A program made the translations under genes and the position numbers. From Rhodospirillaceae bacterium (GTDB taxonomy: Bacteria > Pseudomonadota > Alphaproteobacteria > DSM-16000 > Inquilinaceae): a stretch of DNA of 64,000 bases. The notes beneath the pieces are model-generated. The model was not told where the DNA came from and made no database searches. It saw only the letters and a program-made list of their open reading frames with translations. This document shows, piece after piece, positions 8,293-17,274 of the stretch (within the stretch, counting starts at the first letter, position 1; each line of letters starts with the position of its first letter). The stretch lies in the NCBI GenBank assembly GCA_020638595.1, contig JACKIG010000007.1, positions 1-64,000 of the forward strand. The letters run 5' to 3'.

Positions 8293-10487
8293 TCAATGAC
8301 CCGGCCCGACCGCCAGCGCATGGGCCAGCCGGAAGAGCGCGATCAGCAGATGTCCATCGCGCAACTGCCGCCGCCCGGCCAGTAGCTCGCCGATGGGAAC
8401 GTAGACCAAGTCGGCGGCACCCGCTGCTGAGGCGTCGGCCGCAAAGACGAAGACACGTTCCGGTGTCAGCCCGGCGCTGGCGAAATAGGATGCCCCCAGC
8501 CGCACCACGGCCGCATCGGCAGGCAGGGCCAGCACGTCGCGGATATGGTCCCGAACGGATTCGATCGTATCCAGCGAAGCGGCAAGCCTGAAGGCCGGGG
8601 CGGTCAGAATCCGCGCATCGCCCGCCTGCAGCTGTGGCACCGGCAGCGCCTGGCGTTCCAGCCCCACCAGCACGTCGCCGGACGCATCCAGCAGATGGGG
8701 CAGCACCACGGCGGTATTGGCGCTGACACCGGTGGGCAGGACGAATTCCCGTTCCTCGGCCGCCAGCGTCGTCAGCAGCCCGTCTTCGATCGTCTGGTCG
8801 GCGAAGGTCGAGCGGACGACGCGCAGATAGCCTGCCCGCTCAGTGCTGGGACGAAAGCGGCGGTCGGGAGACCCGGCGGTGAGCTCTGCAAGGCCGGCAC
8901 GCTGCTGCGGCGTGCCGGGACGCGGGCTCACCGCGTCGCCGATCCACGGCTCCGGCGCCATCCCCAGATCGGCCAACAGCGCGTAGATGTTGAGTGCCAG
9001 GCGGGCCTCGGCCAGCATCCCCACCTGGGCGGCGCGCAGCAGGCTCTGGGCGTCGACGGTGCGGACGCTGCCGGCGGTGGAAAAGCCGGACACCACGGCA
9101 TCGATGGGCGTCTCGGGAATATCGCCGTCGATCCGCACCAGGACCGAGACCACTTGCTCATCTATGCCGCCCGGCGACGGGTAGTAGGTGAGGCCCGGCG
9201 ACAGGTCCCGGATGCAATCGCCGGGCAGCCCGGCACGGGCGAGCAGCGTCGCTTCCGGGTCCGGCGCGCTGCTGTCGGGCGCCGCGACGCTGATCGGCTC
9301 GACGACGTGGCCGGAACGGCGGTCGCCTTCCAGATCCGGCGTCGCGCGCGGGACGGCGTTGATGATCGGTCGAGGATAGCCGTAGCGCGCCACGACGCGC
9401 AGGCGCCCGGCGTTATCCAGATGCCAGGGCAGCAGGTCGGTCACCGGCCCGGGCCGCCGGACGAGGTCGAAGACGTGACCGGTGGTCGTGTCGACGGCGG
9501 CTTCCAGGGCCAGATAGGCCGGCGCCACGGTCGAAGGCCGCTTTTCCGACAGCCGCAGGCTGGCGCGCGCCGGCACCCGCTGGGCGGCAGCGACGAAGTT
9601 GGTGGCCGGCCAGGGCAGCGGCCGCATCCGCTCGTCCGTCAGCCGCAGGCGTCCGACGAAGCGGTTGGCGACGATCCACGGGTTCCAGTAGGGCCCGGCC
9701 CGCACCACCCGGGCACCCAGTTCGGCCAGTGTCGCCACGAATTCGTCGGCGGTGAAATAGGTGTATTCCTCCAGCAGCTCCGTCTGCCAATCGTCGCGGT
9801 AGTCCTTGCGCAGCGCGAACTCGGCGGCCCATTTGTGGGGCAGCCGGAACCGTCGCCAGCCAGCGCGGTCGCAGTCCTCCTCCTCCAGGAAGAAGCCCGG
9901 ACCGGCGCGGGTGTCCAGCGGCCGGGCGGTCAGCGCGAAGTCGACCAGCAGATCGGCGTCGGACATGCCGGTGCGCGATTGCCGATCGGTGGCGGTGTTG
10001 TCGACCTCCAGCAGCACATAGTCCGGCGCGGACGGGGCGACGAAGTCGCGGATGATCAGCAGGCCGTCGTCCTTCAGGTCGGCCAGATGGGCGGCCAGCG
10101 CCGCCGTGACAGCGCCCGTCGTAGCTGCTGAAGCGTAGATGGTGCAGCGGAGGAGGTGAGGATGCCGTCGAGCGGCGCGTCGGCGAACAGGCTGTGGCCC
10201 GCATCGCCTTCCAGGAACTCCAGGTTGGGCAGCCGATAGCGCTCGCGCGCCTGGGCGATGCTCTCGCCGTTGATATCGACGCCGATGACGCGGATGGACG
10301 GGTTCACCAGCGCCAGCTGGTAGGACCCATACCCCGATCCGCAGCCCATGTCGGCGACCCGTGCGCCAGGGTCCAGCAGGACGTGACCGGCCAGGAAGGC
10401 CAGCTTCTGGTGCATGGTGACGTCCATGCCCGCGAAATAGCGGGCATAGGCCTCCGCATCGCCGCGGTCCTGTTCGTCATAGCGCAT
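8293..10487 (-). pseudogene. large SAM-dependent methyltransferase-like protein, two apparent frameshifts
   Basis: The 5' piece (10487 to about 10150) encodes a class I methyltransferase core: VADMGCGSGYGSYQLA is motif I and VIGVDINGES the acidic loop. Its frame then fails. A short second frame gives LHHLRFSSYDG, and a third frame continues AVTAALAAHLADLKDDGLLIIRDFVAP and stays open to 8293, about 580 more residues with no family I recognise (internal TYYPSPGGIDEQVVSVLV and NTAVVLPHLLD segments). Both jumps are repaired by adding one GC: TCCGCTGCAC near 10150 and GGGCGCTGTC near 10109. So this is one gene of about 730 codons that is broken here or mis-sequenced. The 3' end faces the small lipoprotein gene. 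Confidence 0.72.
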
Positions 10488-10600
10488 GGGGGGGCGTCCC
10501 GACCGGTGAAGCTTTCCCGTGTTCCATATGAGCCCAGGACTCCGGCCGCAGCAATGGTCGGCATCGATCCCCGAAGCCGCAGCCGTCCATCCGCGGCGGT

Positions 10601-10635
10601 AAAGAAAACGCGCCTGCGCTGTGGCGCAGGCGCGT
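10601..10635 (-). terminator. rho-independent terminator of the DUF2569 gene
   Basis: A perfect 12-bp inverted repeat, ACGCGCCTGCGC / GCGCAGGCGCGT, encloses a TGTG loop (10608-10635). On the minus strand it is followed by TTTTCTTT (complement of 10601-10607 and neighbours). It lies 40 bp beyond the stop of the minus-strand DUF2569 gene. This is the strongest intrinsic terminator in the window. Confidence 0.85.
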
Positions 10636-10674
10636 CTCCGAACGTCTGGACCCGTGTGGGCGGTCCGGCGTTGG

Positions 10675-11190
10675 TCAGCCCTTCACACGGTGGCTGTAGG
10701 TCACATTCACGCGCTTGGATGCGGTCAGGTACCAGCTGATGAGGCCTGCGAGGATCACGGCAACGACGACCCCGATGATTCCCCCGCTCTTATAGCTGGC
10801 ATTGACCTGGTCAATGATCATCTGGTTCATCTGCTCGCTGCCCCCGGTGATGGTGATGGTGGGGGCGATGAACATCCCGACGACCGACACAGCGACGCCG
10901 AGCCACAGGGCGGCGAGTGCGACCGTTGGGAAATTGGGGTTCTTGGTGAAGGCGAAGATCACGACGATCGCGTTCAGCACGATGCCGATGACGATCAGGA
11001 TGCTGCGGAAGCCCATATCGGCTTCGATATGCATGTCGCCAACGTCAACGCTTCCGCCGCTGGCCAGCAGGCTGTAGACGTTCAGCGCGATGCCAAGGAT
11101 GAGAAGAATGATGAAAACGAGCAGCCAGCCGCCAACGCCGTAGAGCGGATGCTGCTTAGCTTCTTCTTCGCTGATTTGCCGCCACGCCAT
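10675..11190 (-). CDS. DUF2569-like four-helix membrane protein
   Basis: A 171-aa inner-membrane protein with four hydrophobic helices: YGVGGWLLVFIILLILGIAL, SILIVIGIVLNAIVVIFAF, ALAALWLGVAVSVVGMF and GGIIGVVVAVILAGLISWY. The sequence HPLYGVGGWLL at the start is the typical beginning of DUF2569 proteins. Start at 11190 (MAWRQISEEEAKQ) was preferred over upstream in-frame codons because GGGAAAG precedes it. It stands alone, with its own terminator at 10601-10635. Function of the family is not known. Confidence 0.8.
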   Translation of the reverse strand: MAWRQISEEEAKQHPLYGVGGWLLVFIILLILGIALNVYSLLASGGSVDVGDMHIEADMGFRSILIVIGIVLNAIVVIFAFTKNPNFPTVALAALWLGVAVSVVGMFIAPTITITGGSEQMNQMIIDQVNASYKSGGIIGVVVAVILAGLISWYLTASKRVNVTYSHRVKG

Positions 11191-11544
11191 CGTTGTCTTT
11201 CCCTTTTCGTTGTCGTTTGGGCCTTTTCGAGGGGTTTCGTTGGTTGGTGAAGTGGCCCACCGATCGGACACTATGGGAAGCGGGTTGGCCCGACAACGGA
11301 AAACGGGGTCTGGGGCCTGATTTCTCAGGGAACTCCTTCGTCGAACTGTCCGATCCTGCGGTCCGGTCGCCGGGCAATGCCGACCGGTTTGCCAGCCATC
11401 GGATTCGACGACCTCCGCCGTAGCGAAAAAAATCTTCGACCTGTGATGGCCGCCACAGCAGCAACCGCTCTCCCCGCTTATGTTGTGATCATCAAATCAA
11501 ACGGCTTCCCGGGATGGGGCCAAGTAAGCGTGGAGGGAAAGACA

Positions 11545-11814
11545 ATGACCAAGTTTGTTACAAAGCTTTCTGTGATCGCCGTCACTGCCGTTCTGCTTGG
11601 CGCTTGTGCCGGTTCTGGTGGTGTCGCCCGCGGTTGCCATACGCAGAACTCGTTCGCCGGCTCGGCAGTCGGCGCGGCCGGTGGTGCGGCCATCGGCCTG
11701 CTGGCCGGCGGCAATGCCACGGCGATCGCCGCCGGCGGCCTGCTGGGCGGCGCCACCGGTGCGGTGGTGGGCAGCCAGGTTGGTTGCGGCGACGAATACG
11801 CCTATCGCTACTGA
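11545..11814 (+). CDS. small glycine-zipper lipoprotein (paralogue)
   Basis: An 89-aa lipoprotein with lipobox LLGAC and glycine-zipper core AVGAAGGAAIGLLAGG. It is clearly paralogous to the protein at 7980-8258: same length, same TQNS motif, same pair of isolated cysteines. Start at 11545 follows GGAGGGA. The two copies are 3.3 kb apart and flank the methyltransferase and DUF2569 genes, pointing to a duplication. Role unknown; it is probably an envelope structural or stress lipoprotein. Confidence 0.85.
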   Translation: MTKFVTKLSVIAVTAVLLGACAGSGGVARGCHTQNSFAGSAVGAAGGAAIGLLAGGNATAIAAGGLLGGATGAVVGSQVGCGDEYAYRY

Positions 11815-11937
11815 TCCTGCGTCCGCAGCGGGGCGGACCTGGCCGTCCGTCCCGACTGTCGGACCAGCATTGCTCGAGGCCGCCTCCCCCTGCCGGACTG
11901 TCCGGCGGGGGGCGGCGCGTTCCTGTCGGGGCCGTTG

Positions 11938-12396
11938 ATGACGACGACGATCTATTTCTACGGCAAGACCGACGACTACGGCTGCTTCGCCAATACGTCA
12001 GACCATGGGTTCACCGTGGACGGCCGCTATTGGCGCAGCGTCGAACACTTCTACCAGGCCCACAAGTTTGCCGATCCCGCCTGGACGGAACGCATCCGCC
12101 AGGCGCGGACGGTGCGCGAGGCGCGTGCCTTGGGGCAGAGCCGCAAGGTGCTGATCCGTGCGGATTGGGACAGTGCGCGCGATGCGGTGATGGTCACGGC
12201 CGTGAAGGCCAAGATCGCCGCGCATCCGGAGGTGCGCCGCACGCTGCTGGAGACGGGCGAGGCCTTGCTGGTCGAAGCCTCGCCCTACGACCACTACTGG
12301 GGCTGCGGTGCCGATGGCACCGGCGCCAACCGCCTGGGGCAGATCCTCATGCAGATCCGCAGCGAACTGCGTGCCGGTCCGGTCGAAGGCGGCTAG
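11938..12396 (+). CDS. NADAR-family N-glycosidase (YbiA-like)
   Basis: A 152-aa cytosolic protein with the whole NADAR fold signature: YGCFANTSDHGFTVDGRYWR, SVEHFYQAHKF with the conserved Glu-His, and YWGCGADGTGANRLGQILMQ IR at the end. YbiA-type NADAR proteins hydrolyse N-glycosidic bonds in damaged or reactive riboflavin-pathway intermediates, and others act on ADP-ribose in conflict systems. No riboflavin or ADP-ribosylation gene is close by. Start at ATG 11938; a TTG one codon earlier is less likely. Confidence 0.9.
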   Translation: MTTTIYFYGKTDDYGCFANTSDHGFTVDGRYWRSVEHFYQAHKFADPAWTERIRQARTVREARALGQSRKVLIRADWDSARDAVMVTAVKAKIAAHPEVRRTLLETGEALLVEASPYDHYWGCGADGTGANRLGQILMQIRSELRAGPVEGG

Positions 12397-12451
12397 GAGG
12401 CATGACGGAAATGCCGGACGGCATCTCCCATCCCCGCCGGCGGGCGGGCTT

Positions 12452-12527
12452 GAACGGGCATCTGCCCGTTCTCAACTTCGCTGTGGCCCGCAAGGCGGGT
12501 GCCCGCTCGGGAGGGGCGGCGGGCCAC
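12452..12527. repeat. pair of inverted repeats between NADAR and the next gene
   Basis: GAACGGGCA-TC-TGCCCGTTC at 12452-12471 is a perfect 9-bp hairpin with a two-base loop. It is followed by GTGGCCCGC (12483-12491) pairing with GCGGGCCAC (12519-12527), with a smaller GCGGG-TG-CCCGC hairpin inside. No T-run follows, so these may be a palindromic intergenic repeat or a factor-assisted terminator for the NADAR gene rather than an intrinsic terminator. Confidence 0.5.
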
Positions 12528-12576
12528 GGCGACGGCATCGGGCCGCGATCGATCACATCCTCCCAGGACTCCTGAC

Positions 12577-13044
12577 ATGCTTTTCCATGCAAGCTTTCCG
12601 GCGCGCGATCCGGCGCGGGCGGCAGAGGCCGTTGCGCGTCTGTGGCGGGGACGGTCCTTTCCCTTCCCCGTTTTCCCGAACTCGTTCATCGCGCTGAAGG
12701 GCGATGGCTCGGGCACGATGATCGAGTTCTACCCGGCCGGCCAGGTGCTGGTTCCCGGACCGGTGGAAGCCGAGGCGGAGGTCCGCCGGCCGGCGGCGCC
12801 GACCGAAACCCATCTCGCCATCGGCACCGACCAGGCGGTGAGCGACGTGCTGGCGCTGGCGGCGGAGTACGGGTGGATGGCGCGCCACTGCCGGCGCGGC
12901 GAGGCCTTCGGGGTCGTCGAGTTCTGGGTGGAGGACACTTTCCTGATCGAGGTGCTGACACCGGAGATGCAGGCCGAATACCTGGCCTTCATGACGCCGG
13001 ACCACTATGGCGCCTTCGTCGACGACGCCATGGCGACGGCGTGA
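12577..13044 (+). CDS. VOC/glyoxalase-like conserved protein
   Basis: A 155-aa soluble protein with the strand pattern of the vicinal-oxygen-chelate fold: LFHASFPARDPARAAEAVARL at the start, GTMIEFYPAG, THLAIGTDQAVSDVLALAA opening the second half, and VEFWVEDTFLIEVLTPE. The two half-motifs each offer a His and a Glu as possible metal ligands. Substrate unknown. The start ATG at 12577 sits after the inverted repeats and a weak ribosome-binding site. Confidence 0.65.
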   Translation: MLFHASFPARDPARAAEAVARLWRGRSFPFPVFPNSFIALKGDGSGTMIEFYPAGQVLVPGPVEAEAEVRRPAAPTETHLAIGTDQAVSDVLALAAEYGWMARHCRRGEAFGVVEFWVEDTFLIEVLTPEMQAEYLAFMTPDHYGAFVDDAMATA

Positions 13045-13107
13045 GCTCGTCGGTTTCAACAAGCCCTGCGGGCAGCCCGCGGGCAGCATCAAATGGGGGG
13101 GATGGCG

Positions 13108-13260
13108 ATGTTCGCTTGGCTTCGGCTGAGACGCATGGCGTCGGTTGTGGTGATGTTCGTTGTGGTGGGGGCGGCGACGCTCAGCCTGGGTGGCTGCGGC
13201 AGCAGCCACCACGACTGTTCCATGTTCGGTGACAGCGCTTGGCCGCTGTGCGGCATCTGA
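13108..13260 (+). CDS. very small lipoprotein
   Basis: A 50-aa reading frame: MFAWLRLRRMASVVVMFVVV followed by GAATLSLGGC and a short tail with three more cysteines or histidines (GSSHHDCSMFGDSAWPLCGI). Positive n-region, hydrophobic core and LGGC lipobox are all present. ATGs at 13093 and 13102 are alternatives; 13108 was picked because a GGGGGGG run stands six bases before it. Entericidin-like in size and layout, but no family can be assigned. Confidence 0.55.
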   Translation: MFAWLRLRRMASVVVMFVVVGAATLSLGGCGSSHHDCSMFGDSAWPLCGI

Positions 13261-13429
13261 TGGGGGCTTGGCTATTCTTCGGGGGGTGTGCCGGCGGGCG
13301 CATCCCCCGAGGTTCCGCCCCTATCGGCTGACGACGGGGCGGGCAAGATTTCATCGAACCGAGATCGTCCCGGATCGCGCGGCGCGTAGGATGGAATCTC
13401 CGATTTTCCGCAACCGGAGCCCGCGTCCC

Positions 13430-14398
13430 ATGATCCGTCGTTCCACCCGGCAGCTCGCCGCCGCCTGCGGCCTTGTCGCCCTGGTCCTGGCCACCCCGGC
13501 CGCCGCGCAGGAAGAGCCGTTCACGTTCGTGGCGCTCGGCGACATGCCGTATTACCTGCCGGAGGACTATCAGCGCTTCGAGCGCCTGATCGACGCCATC
13601 AACGCGGCGGCACCCGTCTTTTCCATCCATGTGGGCGATACCAAGAGCGGCGGCAGCGAGTGTTCCGACGCCATGCTGCAGGCGACCCTCGACCGCTTCA
13701 TGCTGTTTCAGCAGCCCCTGGTCTACACGCCGGGCGACAACGAATGGACCGATTGCCATCGGGCGAGCGCCGGCGGCTATGACCCGCGCGAACGGCTGGC
13801 CCGGGTGCGTGAGATGCATTTTTCGCAGGCCATGAGCCTGGGGGCCAATCCGATGCCGGTGACCCGCCAGGCCGACGTTTCCGACTACACGGACATGGTG
13901 GAAAACCTGCGCTGGACCCACAACGGTGTCCTGTTCGCCACCGTCCACATCGTCGGCTCCAACAACGGCTTCGAGACGGAGCCGGAGGCGGCGGCGGAAT
14001 ACTTCGCCCGCAACGCTGCCAACATCGCCTGGATCGCCGATGCCTTCGCGCTGGCGGAGCGCGAAGGCGACGGTGCTGTCGTCTTCGCCTTCCAGGCCGA
14101 TCCCGACTACTACGGTGAGCATTGGGGCGATAGCGGCTTCACGGACTCGCTGCGGGCCTTCACCGAGGGTGCCACGGACTTCGGCAAGCCGGTGCTGCTG
14201 GTCCAGGGGGACGCGCATGTGATGATCATCGACCAGCCGTTGCGTGACGAAAACGGTCAGGTACTGGAAAACGTCACGCGACTGCAGGTCATGGGGGCGC
14301 AAGAGGTCCATGCCGTGGCGGTCACCGTCTATCCGGGTGACGCCAGCACCTTTTCCTTCCGCCCGCTGATCGTGCCGGAGAACCGTCTTCAACAGTAA
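13430..14398 (+). CDS. secreted metallophosphoesterase-like protein
   Basis: A 322-aa exported protein with a clear signal peptide (MIRRSTRQLAAACGLVALVL, then ATPAAAQ). The mature part has the calcineurin-like blocks: FVALGDMPYYLP, IHVGDTKSGG, YTPGDNEWTDC (GDNE block) and a late VQGDAHVM. The spacing resembles secreted phosphoesterases of unknown substrate. Start at 13430; an in-frame ATG at 13391 would add 13 residues before the positive region. It sits alone, 30 bp past the small lipoprotein stop region and before another lipoprotein gene. Confidence 0.78.
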   Translation: MIRRSTRQLAAACGLVALVLATPAAAQEEPFTFVALGDMPYYLPEDYQRFERLIDAINAAAPVFSIHVGDTKSGGSECSDAMLQATLDRFMLFQQPLVYTPGDNEWTDCHRASAGGYDPRERLARVREMHFSQAMSLGANPMPVTRQADVSDYTDMVENLRWTHNGVLFATVHIVGSNNGFETEPEAAAEYFARNAANIAWIADAFALAEREGDGAVVFAFQADPDYYGEHWGDSGFTDSLRAFTEGATDFGKPVLLVQGDAHVMIIDQPLRDENGQVLENVTRLQVMGAQEVHAVAVTVYPGDASTFSFRPLIVPENRLQQ

Positions 14399-14513
14399 CG
14401 CCCGGCCACGCCTTCGGGAACCGACACCCAACGCCACCGTTTCTGTTTCACACCATCACAGATTCGACCGATTGCGGTAGTATCTGTGGTGCGAGACTTG
14501 TCTGACGGAGGGC

Positions 14514-15203
14514 ATGGCGATGCGGTGGACTGCCTATGGATTGCGGACCGGCGTGGTCTTGTGTCTTTGTCTTGCGGCGTGTGGCGGCACGCCGCAGAGT
14601 GCCGCCCCGTCCACTTCGGGTGACGTCGTTGATCCGGGGGCGACGTCGGCGACGGTCACCCCTGTCGACAGCCATTCGCTCGATCGCATGCTGGCGCGGA
14701 TGGCACCACCGGACCCGAGCGCGCCGGTCTCCTACGATGTCGCCTCCACCGCATGCAGCGAGCCCGACCGCAGCAACTACGTCGTGCCGGCGGATTTTGC
14801 CGTCACCTATCTGATCGGGCCGGCCCATGGCGACTGGGGCCAGCCGCGCCGGCTGCATCTGTCGGCGGACGGCCACTACACGCTGACCGAACTGGTGGCA
14901 CCCGCGGCGGGATCGCTGACCTCACCGGGTGAGCGGGTCGTTCGGGAGGGCAACCTCAGTGTCCAGGCCGTGCGCAATATCTATGCGGCCGTCCTGGTCT
15001 GCGATTTCTTCGGGCTCGACGGGAATTTCTACGATCCGTCGCAGCTGGTCGGCAGCACCGATCCGGTGCGGGCGGAGAGTGTTCAGGTACTGGCGGTCAC
15101 CGCCAATGGCCGCGAGCATGCGATCACCGTGCGCAATATCCAGGTGCCGCGGTTCCTGACCGTCCGCACGACGCTGTTCACCGAGACGGGCGGGATGTCC
15201 TGA
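14514..15203 (+). CDS. hypothetical lipoprotein
   Basis: A 229-aa lipoprotein: the signal peptide ends CLCLAACGG with a good lipobox. The mature part starts with a flexible Ser/Thr/Pro linker, then a beta-rich domain from about residue 85 (FAVTYLIGPAHGDW, RRLHLSADGHYTLTE). No known family is recognised. The promoter region contains CACAGAT (14457-14463) paired with ATCTGTG (14482-14488), a possible regulator site. Two cysteines in the mature part could form a disulfide. Confidence 0.7.
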   Translation: MAMRWTAYGLRTGVVLCLCLAACGGTPQSAAPSTSGDVVDPGATSATVTPVDSHSLDRMLARMAPPDPSAPVSYDVASTACSEPDRSNYVVPADFAVTYLIGPAHGDWGQPRRLHLSADGHYTLTELVAPAAGSLTSPGERVVREGNLSVQAVRNIYAAVLVCDFFGLDGNFYDPSQLVGSTDPVRAESVQVLAVTANGREHAITVRNIQVPRFLTVRTTLFTETGGMS

Positions 15204-15281
15204 TCGGGCAAAGGGCTGCGCCGTCCGCCGGATGGCGCAGCCGGCTTGGCAAGCAGGCCGGAAATATGCGTAGGATCGGGC

Positions 15282-16634
15282 ATGGAAACCTCCCTGCTCG
15301 AACGCTACGATCGACCGGTGCCGCGATACACCAGCTATCCCACGGCACCCCATTTCCACTCCGGCATCACTGCGGACACCTACCGGCAGTGGCTGGGGGC
15401 CGTCGACCCCGGCACAACCGTCTCGCTCTACCTGCACATCCCCTATTGCGACAGCCTCTGCTGGTTCTGCGGCTGCCATACCAAGATCACCCGGCGCTAT
15501 GAGCCGGTGGCCGCCTATCTGGAGGTGCTGGAGCAGGAGATCGACCGCGTCGCCGACGCGCTGCCGGACGTCATGGCGGTGTCGCGCATCCATTGGGGCG
15601 GCGGCAGCCCCACCATCCTGACACCGGCCGACATCGTGCGGCTTGCCGGGCGGCTGGACCGCCGCTTCCGCCGGCTGGAGGGGATGGAGCTGTCGGTGGA
15701 GATCGATCCGCGCGATTTCGACAGCGAAACGATCGAGGCTTTGGCCCGGGCCGGCGTGACGCGGGCGAGCATCGGCGTGCAGGACGTGAACCCCGCCGTG
15801 CAGCGGGCCGTCAATCGGCTGCAGCCCATCGAGGGCACGCGCGACGCCATCGCAGGGCTGCGGGCCGCCGGGATCGCGCAAATCAATCTGGATCTCATGT
15901 ACGGGCTGCCGAAACAGACGGAAGCCGAGATCGCGGCGACGGTCGATGCGGCGCTGGCGCTACAGCCCGACCGCATCTCGCTGTTCGGCTATGCCCATGT
16001 GCCGTGGATGAAGCGTCACCAGCGGCTGATCGACGAGACGGCAATGCCGGATGCGTCCGCGCGCTTCGCCCAGGCGGAGCTGGCGGCCCGAATGCTGGTG
16101 GCGGCGGGATATGTGAGGATCGGGCTCGACCACTTCGCGCGGCCCGGCGATGCGCTGGCCGAAGCCCTGCGCGCCGGGCGCCTGCGGCGCAACTTCCAGG
16201 GATACACCGACGACGAGGCCGACTGCCTGATCGGCTTCGGGGCCTCCGCCATCGGCTGTCTGCCGCAGGGCTATGTGCAGAACGTGGTGGCGATCCACGC
16301 CTATCGCGACGTCATCCGGTCCGGGGATCTGGCGGTGGCGCGGGGACGGGCGCTGACGGCGGAAGACCGTGTGCGCCGGGCCGTCATCGAGCGGCTGATG
16401 TGCGACCTGCGCGTCGACCTCGGCGCCGTGGCCGAAGCGGCCGGCGCCGGCGAGACCGGTTTTGCCGAGGAACTGAAGGCCCTGGAACCCCTCGCGGGGG
16501 ACGGCATCGTCACCATCGAGGGGGAAGGCGTGGTCACCGTGCCGGAACCGGCACGACCGCTATTGCGGACCGTGGCTGCGGTGTTCGACCGCTATCTCGG
16601 CGGTGGCCATGCCAGACACAGCCGGCCCGTATGA
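15282..16634 (+). CDS. hemN: oxygen-independent coproporphyrinogen III oxidase
   Basis: Radical SAM enzyme of 450 aa, the normal HemN length. It decarboxylates coproporphyrinogen III to protoporphyrinogen IX without oxygen in heme synthesis. The cluster motif is Cys56-x3-Cys60-x2-Cys63 in YCDSLCWFCGCHTKI, the extra CGCHTK being specific to true HemN rather than HemW. The N-terminal YDRPVPRYTSYPTAPHF tail and the segments IHWGGGSPT and QINLDLMYGLPKQT are also diagnostic. Start at 15282 was chosen over 15246 by these N-terminal residues. Expression is probably microaerobic, but no perfect FNR box was seen. Confidence 0.96.
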   Translation: METSLLERYDRPVPRYTSYPTAPHFHSGITADTYRQWLGAVDPGTTVSLYLHIPYCDSLCWFCGCHTKITRRYEPVAAYLEVLEQEIDRVADALPDVMAVSRIHWGGGSPTILTPADIVRLAGRLDRRFRRLEGMELSVEIDPRDFDSETIEALARAGVTRASIGVQDVNPAVQRAVNRLQPIEGTRDAIAGLRAAGIAQINLDLMYGLPKQTEAEIAATVDAALALQPDRISLFGYAHVPWMKRHQRLIDETAMPDASARFAQAELAARMLVAAGYVRIGLDHFARPGDALAEALRAGRLRRNFQGYTDDEADCLIGFGASAIGCLPQGYVQNVVAIHAYRDVIRSGDLAVARGRALTAEDRVRRAVIERLMCDLRVDLGAVAEAAGAGETGFAEELKALEPLAGDGIVTIEGEGVVTVPEPARPLLRTVAAVFDRYLGGGHARHSRPV

Positions 16635-16647
16635 AGGCGGCCGGCTG
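16619..16647. terminator. GC-rich hairpin between hemN and the convergent small gene
   Basis: CAGCCGGCC (16619-16627) pairs with GGCCGGCTG (16639-16647) around an 11-base loop, straddling the hemN stop codon. The minus-strand 59-aa gene ends 14 bp further on. Position between convergent genes fits a bidirectional terminator, but there is no T-run. Confidence 0.45.
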
Positions 16648-16660
16648 AGGAAAGTCCGGC

Positions 16661-16840
16661 TCAGACGGCAACCTGGAAATAGCGCTCGCAAGCACGTGCC
16701 GCCATCACTTCGGCGACCTGGGCGATATGCGCCAGCTCCTTCGCCAGGGCCGTATTGCCCTCGTCGCGGGCGCGGGCGGCCAACTCGGCATGCAGCTGGG
16801 CGTGGTCGATCAGTTCCTGCTCGTTCATGTAGACAGCCAT
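16661..16840 (-). CDS. 59-aa helical small protein
   Basis: A short minus-strand gene with an excellent ribosome-binding site: GAAGGAG eight bases before the ATG at 16840. The product begins MAVYMNEQELIDHAQLHAEL and is almost wholly helical, Ala/Glu/Arg-rich, with heptad-like spacing and a C-terminal ERYFQVAV. No cysteines besides one, no signal peptide. I do not recognise a family. It is convergent with hemN. The 353 bp upstream of it hold only an AT-richer patch (16980-17060) and the parD operator. Confidence 0.6.
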   Translation of the reverse strand: MAVYMNEQELIDHAQLHAELAARARDEGNTALAKELAHIAQVAEVMAARACERYFQVAV

Positions 16841-17140
16841 CTCGGTTCTCCTTCAACCTCACGCTTTCGAACTGGGCGGCATTCTCCGCCAGAATTCTCC
16901 CCTTCGCTGTGTCGGCCGTCACACCGGCGACCGGTTCACGAAAGGCCCGAAAGAGCGCGTTGAGGCCTAGTCTGACCTACGAGATTTGACGATCCGTAAA
17001 TAACGAAGCATCTTTGGCGTCAGTTCAACATAATTTATTTCGCGGATGCTTTGCTAAAATTGTCGGCAACGCCCGGGCTCGGGCGGTCGGGTGCCGGTCG
17101 ATGATGTCCCTTCCAGACCTGTCGCTGGACATCGGGTTGA

Positions 17141-17157
17141 ATAGGATTTAATCCTAT
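17141..17157. promoter_or_regulatory. palindromic operator in front of the parD remnant
   Basis: ATAGGATT-T-AATCCTAT is a perfect palindrome with 8-bp arms, 37 bp before the antitoxin start codon. ParD-type antitoxins repress their own operons through ribbon-helix-helix binding at such palindromes, so this is the expected autoregulatory site. TTGAAT overlapping its left edge may be the -35 element. Confidence 0.6.
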
Positions 17158-17193
17158 CCGATGGATGTCACCGCGCGACAGAAGGGCTTGCCT

Positions 17194-17274
17194 ATGCGGA
17201 CGACCCAACAGTTCAGCATCACCCTGCCCCACGAGATGGCGGAATTGGTCCAGAAGAAGATCGAGTCCGGAGCA
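17194..17274 (+). pseudogene. parD: ParD-family antitoxin, 5' remnant only
   Basis: The frame starts MRTTQQFSITLPHEMAELVQ and continues KKIESGA, an exact fit to the ribbon-helix-helix N-terminus of ParD antitoxins. After codon 27 similarity ends abruptly and the frame reads into the antisense of the neighbouring MFS gene. The rest of parD and any parE toxin are missing. The start is at 17194, with GAAGGG upstream and a palindromic operator at 17141. A real toxin-antitoxin pair was therefore deleted, leaving a 5' stub. Confidence 0.75.

Noticed and set aside
12452..12527. Hairpins as a classic intrinsic terminator
   Set aside because: No run of T follows either hairpin, so they are listed as repeats.
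16647..16659. GAGGAAAGTCCGG, identical to the start of RNase P RNA helix P4
   Set aside because: The following bases do not form the rest of the rnpB core, and they encode the end of the 59-aa gene; the match is a chance 13-mer.
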